Below, in pieces: positions 1 to 7,418 of a DNA stretch of 33,645 nucleotides. The DNA comes from an uncultured Clostridia bacterium (GTDB lineage Bacteria; Bacillota; Clostridia; Christensenellales; UBA1242). The notes beneath the pieces were generated by a model. The model made no database searches and was not told the origin of the DNA. It was given only the letters and a program-made list of their open reading frames with translations. The position numbers were made by a program, and so were the translations under genes. Position 1 is the first letter of the stretch. Each line of letters starts with the position of its first letter. The DNA is taken from the NCBI GenBank assembly GCA_937895935.1, contig CALBKX010000020.1, forward strand, positions 1-33,645. The letters run 5' to 3'.

Positions 1-14
1 ATTGCCAAGGAACC

Positions 15-54
15 AAAAAATATATGAGCAATTAAGTTTGCTCATATATTTTTT
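15..54. terminator. Bidirectional intrinsic terminator
   Basis: A perfect 16-bp inverted repeat (arms 15-30 and 39-54, 8-nt loop) has an A run at its left edge and a T run at its right edge. It could end transcription from either direction. The gene it serves on the plus strand lies before the window. Confidence 0.65.
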
Positions 55-264
55 TGTGTTTTAATTGCTAAGCAATTAAAACCTAAATATTTACTAAGGC
101 AAATATTTAGCCTTGGTCAATGTTCTTTTAGGCATCGGAGTTAGCCTGCAAATGCCTAACGGCGCTTGCCTTCTAACTCCTCGTAATAGCACATTGCCAA
201 GGAACCAGAAAACCTAAGGTATATATTTAGCCCCTTGGTTAATGTTATTTAACTTCGTCAAATT

Positions 265-311
265 TAGCCAAATGCCAGCATAAATGCTGTCGCTTGGCTT
301 TTGTTTTTTCT
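265..311 (+). terminator. Possible terminator hairpin with T-rich tail
   Basis: Interrupted hairpin: AGCCAA pairs with TTGGCT and the inner AGCAT pairs with ATGCT, followed by TTTTGTTTTTT. It belongs to the same small hairpin family as 148-169, so it may be a repeat that doubles as a terminator. Confidence 0.4.
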
Positions 312-338
312 CGTTGGAGAGTAAAAGGTTTAAATTAT

Positions 339-565
339 TTATCCTTGTGGTGGTTGGTTATTTTCTTTATCTGACTTTTTAAGTTCAATTGTTAAATTTG
401 TAATTATAGACGTAATTGCACACCCAAATGCAGCAGCTACAACGATTATCCAACCGGGATGCCACCAGTTAAGAACAAATCCTAAAATCAAATAAACTAA
501 TATAGATGTTAACATTAATATTCCACAAATTGCATCTGTAATTATTTTTACTTTTTTTCTTTCAT
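339..565 (-). pseudogene. Small two-helix membrane protein gene with one-base frameshift
   Basis: An ATG at 565-563 sits 8 nt after a good AAGGAG site (574-579). That frame hits TAA after five codons (MKEKK). Shifting by one base at the run of seven A's (seven T's at 552-558 on the plus strand) opens a frame to 339. It would encode about 75 residues: a short Lys-rich start, two hydrophobic segments (ILMLTSILVYLILGFVLNWW and WIIVVAAAFGCAITSIITN) around a WHPGW turn, and a charged Pro-rich tail. The frame is clean to its stop and the ribosome site is intact, so the break is recent, is a read error in a homopolymer, or is bypassed by slippage. I do not recognise a named family. Confidence 0.6.
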
Positions 566-665
566 TAAGTATTCTCCTTTATTATGAAAATACTCTTTTT
601 TTAACAAAGAACAACTTTTTCCTAAATCTATATAGTTATTATTTTAAAGTATTCAAATTTTTATT

Positions 666-1664
666 TTACTCGCTTTTTTGTAGTACAACAGTGATTTCAC
701 TTCGATTATGAAATAATTGTCTTGCTAAAATTAAATTATATTTCTGTTTTAACTTGTTAATACATTTAATAATATTTGCGTATGAGAAATTTTTTGCAAG
801 TTTAAATGTCATTACAACATATCCGTTATTTGCAATACGGTCGTAAAAATCCATTATTATTTGTGTGCTTAAAACAATATCCATTTTCATATCGTTTACA
901 ACAATGTCAAAATTTTTATAGTTATATCTTTGTAGATATTCTTGAGTTGTCATTCTAAAATGTTTAACATTTGATAGTGCCCTAACTTCCACAGCTAGGC
1001 TTGCTGGGTCAATTGAGTGAACATATATATTGTGACTTGATAATACCTTTGTCCAACCGCCTGGTGCAGAGCCTAGGTCAGCGCCGAGTTTCATTTTTGT
1101 TAAATCTATCGAGCATAAATCAATTGCTTCCAAAAGTTTATACTCCGCTCGAGATATAAACTCATCTTTTTTGGAAAAATGTGGCATACCTGCTTTAAAA
1201 CTTGAAAGATTGGTTTGTGTGTTTCCTATACCAATGAAAATTGTATCTTTATTTTCAAATATACTTATTATTTGTTCAGGATTTTTAACATTCAATTGAA
1301 AACCTTGCATAATAATTTTATTGGATAATTCTTCCACATTTATTTCACAATTTTCTCTATTTATATTTGTTAAAAATTGTATACTAAAAGTTTTATTTGT
1401 ATTTAATTTTTTAAAAAATAAGTCAATTAAATTATCATAATTAATTGGTTTTTTTAGTTCATTTTCAACCGCTATTAAATGTCTAACAAAAATTAAAGGT
1501 GAGTGCAAAACCATACTTGCTAATTCTTGTTTTGGTAAATTAATTTGCACTAGGCTTTGATTGTCATTTAATGTTAATATTTCTTTAAAATTTGCGTTTA
1601 ACTTGCTTAATTCGTCAAAGCAAATTTTTTTACTTTGGGATTGATATGATATAATATATTTCAT
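666..1664 (-). CDS. RlmM/FtsJ-like ribose 2'-O-methyltransferase
   Basis: Probable SAM-dependent RNA 2'-O-methyltransferase of the FtsJ/RrmJ fold, most like RlmM, which methylates C2498 of 23S rRNA in E. coli. The Rossmann core covers about residues 170-330. It contains the SAM loop LGSAPGGW (197-204) and a K-D-K-E set typical of the fold: K176 in SRAEYK, D258 in VVNDM, K288 in TFKLAK and E323 in RSEITVV. Residues 1-150 form a separate domain consistent with the THUMP-like RNA-binding part of RlmM. An AAAGGA site precedes the ATG. It is divergent from the isomerase-like gene at 1804. The RNA target is inferred from the family. Confidence 0.75.
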   Translation of the reverse strand: MKYIISYQSQSKKICFDELSKLNANFKEILTLNDNQSLVQINLPKQELASMVLHSPLIFVRHLIAVENELKKPINYDNLIDLFFKKLNTNKTFSIQFLTNINRENCEINVEELSNKIIMQGFQLNVKNPEQIISIFENKDTIFIGIGNTQTNLSSFKAGMPHFSKKDEFISRAEYKLLEAIDLCSIDLTKMKLGADLGSAPGGWTKVLSSHNIYVHSIDPASLAVEVRALSNVKHFRMTTQEYLQRYNYKNFDIVVNDMKMDIVLSTQIIMDFYDRIANNGYVVMTFKLAKNFSYANIIKCINKLKQKYNLILARQLFHNRSEITVVLQKSE

Positions 1665-1803
1665 TGATATATCCTTTTTAAAAATTTACACTCAATTGTA
1701 CACAAAATTAATTAAAATTGCAATAGAATTGACATTTTAAGTGTTTTGTGAAAAAATATATTGTAGAAGATGATATTAATCTTTTTAAAACTTAGGATAA
1801 AAA

Positions 1804-2595
1804 ATGGATATTGGAATTACAGACTTTTATGGGTTTTATGAGCCTTATAAAACAAGACTAAATAAAATTAAAGCAAATAATTTTACATATGTTTTAATGA
1901 GTAATGACAAAAGATACAAAAAACAAAACGGCTCTTTGAAAAATAGAGTTAAATATGCTAAAAAAATAGGCTTAAAATTATCTTCTCTTCACGCAAGTTA
2001 TGATGGAACTTTGCCATTATTTAATTTAAAAGGTAAAATTGGAGATAAAATTGAAAGATTATTAAAAAAGGAAGCAAAGCTTGCTAGCAAGTATGGTTTT
2101 AAAAATTTAGTTGTTCATATTGAGGGTGATCCAAGTGAAATTTTACTACAAAGGATCAATAGAATTTTAAAAGTATGTGAAAAGTATAAAGTAAATTTTG
2201 CTTTGGAAAATTTGGAAAGAAAAGAAATTTTTGATTTTGTCGAGCATAACATAAAAAATCAAATGCTTAAATTTTGCTATGATTCAGGACATCATAATTG
2301 TTTTTGCAAGGATAAAGAGTTTTTCCCAGAATATACGGATAAATTAACTTGTGTTCACTTGCATGATAACAATGCAAAACTTGACCAGCATATTCCATTT
2401 GAGTGTGGTGGAAATATAGATATAACTAAATTATCCAAAGATTTAGCAAAAACTTCCATAAATTGTCTGGATTTTGAAATTTTACCAAAAATTCTAAACT
2501 TAAATCCAGATGAATTATTAAAAAAAGTATATGAAAATGGTGTTTTATTAAGCAATTTAATAAATAATTTTAGACAAAAAAATAAAAGGTATTAA
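1804..2595 (+). CDS. Sugar phosphate isomerase/epimerase-like TIM-barrel protein
   Basis: 263 residues resembling the xylose-isomerase-like/AP endonuclease 2 TIM-barrel superfamily. Candidate metal ligands sit where the family has them: H63 (SLHAS), H105 (VVHIEGD), E135 (ALENLE), D160 with H163 (YDSGHH), H185/H187 (VHLHDN) and E225 near the end. The substrate cannot be read from sequence; members include sugar isomerases, inosose-type enzymes and endonuclease IV. The start is ATG with an AGGAT site 6 nt upstream. It is the first gene of a tight plus-strand row; the next gene begins 6 nt after its stop, suggesting co-transcription with the SPFH, DUF1858 and FN3-like genes. Confidence 0.7.
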   Translation: MDIGITDFYGFYEPYKTRLNKIKANNFTYVLMSNDKRYKKQNGSLKNRVKYAKKIGLKLSSLHASYDGTLPLFNLKGKIGDKIERLLKKEAKLASKYGFKNLVVHIEGDPSEILLQRINRILKVCEKYKVNFALENLERKEIFDFVEHNIKNQMLKFCYDSGHHNCFCKDKEFFPEYTDKLTCVHLHDNNAKLDQHIPFECGGNIDITKLSKDLAKTSINCLDFEILPKILNLNPDELLKKVYENGVLLSNLINNFRQKNKRY

Positions 2596-2601
2596 AAAAA
2601 T

Positions 2602-3687
2602 ATGGGTATTTTTTGGAAAAAGAAAAATCAAGATATTTGTCCAAGCCAAAATGACTTAAAGTTTTTGGTAACCAACTTTACGGGACATAATGGAATCTTT
2701 AAAATTAATGGAAAATTAACCGTGCCTAGCGGATATGAATTTGTTATGGGTAAAAAAGGAAAAGTTACAGACAAATTTGTTGAAGGCGAGTATTTTTTCT
2801 CATACGCTAATTTGCCATACACTTGTAGGCGATTCAATATAGATAAATTTAATAATGGTAAGCAAACGGATAAATTTACCAGTGAGGGATATTTTATTGA
2901 CAAGGGTTTGCGTGGTGGTAAATTTAAAACATATAGAAAAGTAGAAATGGGAACAAGAGCATACGGCATTTTTAGAGTTGGCGTTATGGGGATGTACTCG
3001 TTTAAAGTTATAAATTCAACCGAACTAATGCAGTCACTACTAAATGAATTTGATTATATTAAAACTGGTGAGGCAGAGGATATAATTGATAGTTGGGTAA
3101 ATGATTTAGTTGTAACTACATTAGAAAAAAATAATTTTATAATCAAAGATATTGTTGATAATAATCCAATAATCGCAGAAAAATTAAAAAAAGCGATTAG
3201 TAAATTATTTTTATCCGCTGGACTAGAAATTGTTGATTTGCAAATTTGCAAGTATTATCTTCCAAAAAAATATCAAGAGGAAAGCGATAAAAGCATCCAA
3301 ATACAGCAAAAAACAGAAGGAAACGGAGAACTTTTAAATACAGCGGAAAATGTAGAAAAAATAGATGATACTTGTTCTGTGGCGGATACTCAGGAAGAAA
3401 AAAATGAAGACAAAATTAATCATGAGGACAATACAATATCTTTAGAAAATAAACAAAAATACGGATATGTGCCTTTTGGTAATTTTGAAATTAAATCAAA
3501 AACTGATAATATCGAAGAAAATGTAAAAAATAATAATGCAAAAGAAAGAACTTTTGTTGACTTAGATATAGACAAATTGTATCATAAAGATGATTCTTTT
3601 ATAAAGCGTTGTCCAAGATGTGGGACTGAAAATGATATAAAAGCAAATCATTGTATATTATGTGGAGAAAGTTTTGAAGAAGATTAA
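2602..3687 (+). CDS. SPFH-domain protein with C-terminal zinc ribbon (YdjI-like)
   Basis: 361 residues. Residues about 15-235 resemble the SPFH/Band-7 domain of the group often labelled virion core protein-like (B. subtilis YdjI type): a beta-rich start (VPSGYEFVMGKKGKV), a run through YGIFRVGVMGMYSFKV, and a helical part ending LEIVDLQICKYYLPKKYQEE. Residues about 240-335 are polar, Glu/Asn/Lys-rich and probably disordered. The end (336-361) is a zinc ribbon with CPRCG and CILCG pairs. In B. subtilis YdjI-type proteins are linked to membrane or phage-shock-like responses; that role here is inference. No transmembrane helix or signal peptide is visible. The gene lies between the isomerase-like and DUF1858 genes, with gaps of 6 and 10 nt. 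Confidence 0.7.
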   Translation: MGIFWKKKNQDICPSQNDLKFLVTNFTGHNGIFKINGKLTVPSGYEFVMGKKGKVTDKFVEGEYFFSYANLPYTCRRFNIDKFNNGKQTDKFTSEGYFIDKGLRGGKFKTYRKVEMGTRAYGIFRVGVMGMYSFKVINSTELMQSLLNEFDYIKTGEAEDIIDSWVNDLVVTTLEKNNFIIKDIVDNNPIIAEKLKKAISKLFLSAGLEIVDLQICKYYLPKKYQEESDKSIQIQQKTEGNGELLNTAENVEKIDDTCSVADTQEEKNEDKINHEDNTISLENKQKYGYVPFGNFEIKSKTDNIEENVKNNNAKERTFVDLDIDKLYHKDDSFIKRCPRCGTENDIKANHCILCGESFEED

Positions 3688-3697
3688 AGGAGTAAAT

Positions 3698-3898
3698 ATG
3701 AAAAAAGAGATAACAAAAAATATGACAATTTCAGAGGTGTTAGCACAAAATGAAAAATTAAAAGATGTTTTAATGGGCTTTGGTATGCATTGTTTTTCTT
3801 GCCCTTGTGCCCTTGGTGAAACTTTGGAAGAAGCAGCAGAAGTTCATGAGATTGACATAGATTTTTTAGTAAAAAAATTAAACGAAGAAAACAAATAA
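3698..3898 (+). CDS. DUF1858 domain protein
   Basis: 66-residue protein matching the DUF1858 pattern (hybrid-cluster-protein-associated/ScdA N-terminal-like): an Ile/Thr-rich start (ITKNMTISEVL), a predicted helix, then GMHCFSCPCALGETLEEAA with C32, C35 and C37, and a final helix reading EIDIDFLVKKLNEE. Such domains are thought to take part in redox or metal-linked chemistry; the precise role is not known. The frame is open upstream into the previous gene, but the ATG at 3698 follows a clear AAAGGAG site, so I use it. It starts 10 nt after the SPFH gene ends. Confidence 0.8.
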   Translation: MKKEITKNMTISEVLAQNEKLKDVLMGFGMHCFSCPCALGETLEEAAEVHEIDIDFLVKKLNEENK

Positions 3899-3933
3899 TT
3901 TTTTAATGTTTGATAAAAAAGGAGGGAGAATAT

Positions 3934-5235
3934 TTGGATAATTTGGATAATAAAAATATTTTTAATAATGATTTGGAACTCCTTTCAGAATCTGCCGATA
4001 GTTTGTTTGGTGACATCAATTTAAAACCAGTTAAAGAAAATAAAAATAATGATAAAATTATTACTAAAAATAAGGGAAAAAAAATAGATAATAATTCCAA
4101 TAAAAATCTAAAAAGTAATAAAAAAGATAAAAAACATAATAAAAAAACTTTAAACGAAAACAAAATTGAAGAAAATAATTTAAATAGCAAAAAAAATGAA
4201 CAAAATTTAAATTTGAATAATGCAGATAATGCTGAAAAGGAAAATACATCAAAAAAGCCCAAAAAAGTTAAAAAACAATTGAGCAAAACAGCAAAATTAT
4301 TAATTATTATATTTGTGTGTTTGGCTGTGATTGGAGGGGCGGTAACAGGTCTTTGTCTGTATTTTAAAAGCATTAACAAAAAATTAGTAACACCAACATA
4401 TCAAGTGATTCAACGTCAAACGGGAACTATTATCTCAATAGATAAAATTGAAAATGCTACCGCTTATGAAATTGAAATTGATTCTGGTAGCAATCAATTT
4501 AAGTTTACAAGTACTTCAAATGTGATTGAATTAAAATCATATTTTAATCAACCGGGTACTTTTACAGTTAAAGTTAGAGCTTTAGGTAAAACACAAAAAG
4601 CAACAAGTGATTTTGCTATTGAACAAGTATTAAAAAATTATGTGAAACTTGAGACACCAAATGTATTTAGGGCAGGGAATATTATATCTTGGAATCCAGT
4701 TGAAAATGCAAAAGAGTATAGAGTGTATTACAAGGCAAATTTAAATACTGGAGCAATAGAATACAAAGTTGTAGAGCAAAACGATCTTTTAATTGAATTT
4801 GACTTAGAACAATTAAATTCATTTGGTGCAGGATTATATCCAGTGTGCGTGGAAGCGATTGCTGATAGTGAAAGTTACTATTTAAATAGTGAAACTTCTA
4901 GCACTATTGACTATGTATATACACAAGTGCTTGCAAAACCTTTAAGCGTTACTTATCATAAATTGACAAAAACTTTAAGTTTTTCAGTACTAAAAGGTAA
5001 CAACAACGCTTCTCACTTTAAGGTTGCTTTTACTTTTACAAGCGATTATTCAACTAAGGAGTTTACTCTAGTTGCAAGCGAACTTGAATGTCAAGAAAAT
5101 GCTAGTGGAATAATCACGTATACAGCAAACTTTGCCGATTTTATTGAGAATGAAGTATTAAACGGCAGTATATTTGCAGTAAGTGATAATATATATCAAA
5201 CAAATTCGGAAAAAGTGAATGTGAGCATGATGTAA
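3934..5235 (+). CDS. Membrane-anchored protein with FN3-like extracellular domains
   Basis: 433 residues from a TTG start at 3934, chosen because GGAGGGAG at 3921-3928 lies just upstream; an in-frame TTG at 3910 overlaps that ribosome site and is less likely. Residues 1-118 are Lys/Asn/Glu-rich low complexity. One membrane helix follows (about 120-145: LLIIIFVCLAVIGGAVTGLCLYF). The rest is outside: at least two beta-sandwich units of fibronectin type III style, marked by ISIDKIENATAYEIEI...FTVKVRAL and ISWNPVENAKEYRVYY...YPVCVEAIA, plus a third weaker unit. Likely a type II surface protein; the ligand is unknown. The last codon and stop lie inside the hairpin repeat beginning at 5228. Confidence 0.65.
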   Translation: MDNLDNKNIFNNDLELLSESADSLFGDINLKPVKENKNNDKIITKNKGKKIDNNSNKNLKSNKKDKKHNKKTLNENKIEENNLNSKKNEQNLNLNNADNAEKENTSKKPKKVKKQLSKTAKLLIIIFVCLAVIGGAVTGLCLYFKSINKKLVTPTYQVIQRQTGTIISIDKIENATAYEIEIDSGSNQFKFTSTSNVIELKSYFNQPGTFTVKVRALGKTQKATSDFAIEQVLKNYVKLETPNVFRAGNIISWNPVENAKEYRVYYKANLNTGAIEYKVVEQNDLLIEFDLEQLNSFGAGLYPVCVEAIADSESYYLNSETSSTIDYVYTQVLAKPLSVTYHKLTKTLSFSVLKGNNNASHFKVAFTFTSDYSTKEFTLVASELECQENASGIITYTANFADFIENEVLNGSIFAVSDNIYQTNSEKVNVSMM

Positions 5236-5353
5236 ATAGATGTAAATGATTGCAAAGATGTAAATGATTGCTTTCACTTTGAGCTTCGCTGGTAGTCCAC
5301 CAAGTGACGGACTACCGCTTCGTAAAGTCGTTCAAGCAAATAATTTACATCTA
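5228..5353. repeat. Stop-codon-linked hairpin repeat, copy 1
   Basis: 126-bp element starting TGATGTAAA across the stop of the preceding gene. The left arm carries GATGTAAA three times, including two copies of GATGTAAATGATTGC 3 bp apart. The right end is GCAAATAATTTACATCTA, nearly the inverse of the left arm. The centre is a perfect 8-bp stem GGTAGTCC/GGACTACC. A second copy at 14926-15057 has the same arms and a different, still complementary, inner stem. It could be a MITE-like element, a conserved 3'-UTR structure or both. Confidence 0.75.
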
Positions 5354-5996
5354 GAAGAAACAAGGATGATTATAATAAAATAGTAGATTAAGAATAATTG
5401 AATAAATAAGTTAACACAAACAAATACCTGTACCAACAAAAGCAAATAAAGCCACTTGGTGAAGAGAATGCTTCGAAGAGTTAAAAATTTTTTTTGAAAA
5501 ATTTTAAAGCCACTTGGCGAAGAGCATTCTTCGAAGGTGGTTTTAATTATTTAAAAAATGATTTATTCCTTATATTTTTGTGAGAATATGACGATGTTTT
5601 TTCTCTCCTGCCAAGGAGAGGTGATAAACGAAGTTTGGTTTAAATTAACTTATTAACCAAAACTAAATCAATAATCAGCCATACTTCGGCAAAGACATTT
5701 TCCCTCTCCTGCAAAGGAGAGGTGGCAAAAATTTTATTTTTGACGGAGAGGTTATCTCCTTTTGCCTTACGGGAAGGGGGTGTCTTGATGCAATCATAAA
5801 GAGTTTTTCTTCAAAAGTTTGCTTTCTCGCAGACCAAGGTTTATTGGTACAGACTTTAGGTTCTGCAAAATACTAATTTAAATCTGTCGGTTGGCGATAT
5901 TTCATACAAAAAAATGCAAAAGCAAACCTAAATTTACAATTTTAAAACAGAATATTTATTATTTTAAAAAGACATACTATCAAAAAAGGAGAGGGT
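5354..5996. repeat. Repeat-rich intergenic region before the ger operon
   Basis: No gene is visible. Two copies of an AAGCCACTTGG(C/T)GAAGAG motif lie at about 5449-5480 and 5507-5544; the second forms a good hairpin (CGAAGA/TCTTCG core). Two copies of the CTCTCCT-AAGGAGAGG palindrome lie at about 5603-5640 and 5702-5752, the second continuing through a loop to GACGGAGAGGTT. Similar elements recur at the right edge of the window. The ger operon promoter and ribosome site occupy 5949-5995. Confidence 0.65.
5949..5979 (+). promoter_or_regulatory. Sigma-G-like promoter of the germination operon
   Basis: -35 AGAATA (5949-5954), 18-bp spacer, -10 CATACTA (5973-5979). The -10 fits the sigma-G consensus CATAMTA and the -35 differs by one base from TGAATA. 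It lies 17 nt before the start of a gerA-type operon, the class of genes known to be sigma-G dependent in B. subtilis. Confidence 0.6.
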
Positions 5997-7418
5997 ATGT
6001 CTTTTTCTTTATCTGAAGATATAAAAACTAAATTACAAAACAACGCCGATTTTATTGAAAGGAAATTGCAGACGAAGTCGGGTGATGTTTCTATATTCTT
6101 TTTTAAAAGTATGGTGGATAAATCTGCAATTGCAAAGGAAATTATTGACCCTATTTTAATGCAAAAAGACATTTTTACTTTTGACGACTTAATTTCAAAA
6201 ATTATTAGAACAGCGGATATAAAGGAAATTGAAGAAACTGAAATTCTTGATGAAATTTTAAAGAACTATGTGGTGTTACTTTTTAATGGAAAGTGCTTGA
6301 GTATTGATTTAGAAAAATATCCAGTTAGAACACCCCAAGAGCCACCAACTTCTCCCAATATTTATGGCCCAAGAGAAGGTTTTGTTGAAGCAATAAGCAC
6401 AAACTTATCTTTAATTAGAAAAAGATTGCCAAGTAGAAATCTAAAAATTGAAAACTTTAATGTTGGCAGAGAAACAAACACAAAGGTCAGTGTTTTATAT
6501 TTAAAAAACATTGTTAACAAAAACAATGTTAAAGATGTAAAATCCAAAATTAAAAAAATAAAAATAGATGGAGTGGTGGATTCTTATTATATTGCAGAAT
6601 TTTTAAAGACAAGACCAAACTCTCTTTTTGAACAAACTGGATTTCAGGAAAAACCAGATATTGTTGTTGCAAAAATGCTTGAGGGAAGGGTTGCAATTTT
6701 GGTTGATGGTTCACCAATTGTAATTACTGTTCCATATATGATTTTTGAAGACGTACAGAGTAGTAATGACTATTACACGAACTACATATATGTAAGTTTA
6801 ATTAGAATAATTAGGGCATTAGGAATAATTGTTGCAACAATTATTCCTGGGCTATATTTAAGCTTTAGGCTATACAGTTACACAACTTTGCCGCTAAGTT
6901 ATGTTATAATTATAGCAAATTCAACAAAAAATTTACCTTTTACCCCAGTTTTGGAAATAATTTTTATTTTGATACTATTTCAAATTTTATATGAAGTTAG
7001 TTTGCGTCTACCTCAATATTTGGGTCTTGCTACGTCAATTGTGGGGGCGTTGGTGCTTGGTGACACTGGTGTAAAAGCGGGGCTTATTTCTCCACCAGGA
7101 GTAATTATAGTTGCTGTTAGCATTATGGCAATTTACACCATTCCTTCTCAGGCTTCGCAACTGACAGTAATTAGGGCAGTTTTTGTAATACTAGGAGCAA
7201 CGGTTGGAATTTTGGGAATTATTGGCGGACTTATTTACATAATAAATTATATTAATTCTTTAAATAGTTATGGAACACCATTTTTAGCACCTTTTGCTCC
7301 GCAGATTAACAGTGACTTAAAGGATAGTTTATTTAAAAAGCCGTTATCTGAAATGAAAGGTCGACCAAAGTCCTTAAACACACAAAACAAGCAAAGACTG
7401 GGTGGAGGTGACAAATGA
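5997..7418 (+). CDS. GerA-family spore germination protein (receptor A subunit)
   Basis: 473 residues, full length for the GerA/SpoVAF family. The A subunit of a germinant receptor sits in the inner membrane of the spore. Residues 1-255 are the soluble N-terminal part, starting SLSEDIKTKLQNNADFIERKL. About 262-420 holds several membrane helices, with family-typical stretches LRLPQYLGLATSIVGALVLG and GLISPPGVIIVAVSIMAIY. The cytoplasmic tail is basic and polar. A strong AAGGAGAGGG site (5986-5995) precedes the ATG. The stop overlaps the next start by 4 bp, so translation is probably coupled. The germinant cannot be inferred. Confidence 0.92.
   Translation: MSFSLSEDIKTKLQNNADFIERKLQTKSGDVSIFFFKSMVDKSAIAKEIIDPILMQKDIFTFDDLISKIIRTADIKEIEETEILDEILKNYVVLLFNGKCLSIDLEKYPVRTPQEPPTSPNIYGPREGFVEAISTNLSLIRKRLPSRNLKIENFNVGRETNTKVSVLYLKNIVNKNNVKDVKSKIKKIKIDGVVDSYYIAEFLKTRPNSLFEQTGFQEKPDIVVAKMLEGRVAILVDGSPIVITVPYMIFEDVQSSNDYYTNYIYVSLIRIIRALGIIVATIIPGLYLSFRLYSYTTLPLSYVIIIANSTKNLPFTPVLEIIFILILFQILYEVSLRLPQYLGLATSIVGALVLGDTGVKAGLISPPGVIIVAVSIMAIYTIPSQASQLTVIRAVFVILGATVGILGIIGGLIYIINYINSLNSYGTPFLAPFAPQINSDLKDSLFKKPLSEMKGRPKSLNTQNKQRLGGGDK

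Larger units (their letters stand above)
1..338. repeat. Gene-free hairpin-rich region with repeated motifs
   Basis: No coding frame is visible here. The motif ATTGCCAAGGAACC occurs at 1-14 and again at 193-206, each followed later by a near-inverted copy (CCTTGGTCAATG about 111-122, CCTTGGTTAATG about 233-244). Inside lie a perfect palindrome at 59-81 (TTTTAATTGCT arms), arms CTAAATATTT/AAATATTTAG near 83-110, and GGAGTTAG/CTAACTCC near 137-180. A smaller hairpin with conserved arms CAAATGCC and G(G/T)CGCTTG occurs twice, at about 148-169 and 265-300, with different tips. This looks like a cluster of intergenic palindromic repeats. It could also be a structured RNA or the decayed ends of small mobile elements. 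Confidence 0.6.

Noticed and set aside
3903..4379. 158-residue Phe/Leu-rich frame on the minus strand
   Set aside because: It is the antisense of the Lys/Asn-rich low-complexity part of the FN3-like gene, which makes a false hydrophobic frame.
5228..5353. Ordinary rho-independent terminator
   Set aside because: The hairpin is long and repeated elsewhere, but no T tract follows it, so simple termination does not explain it.
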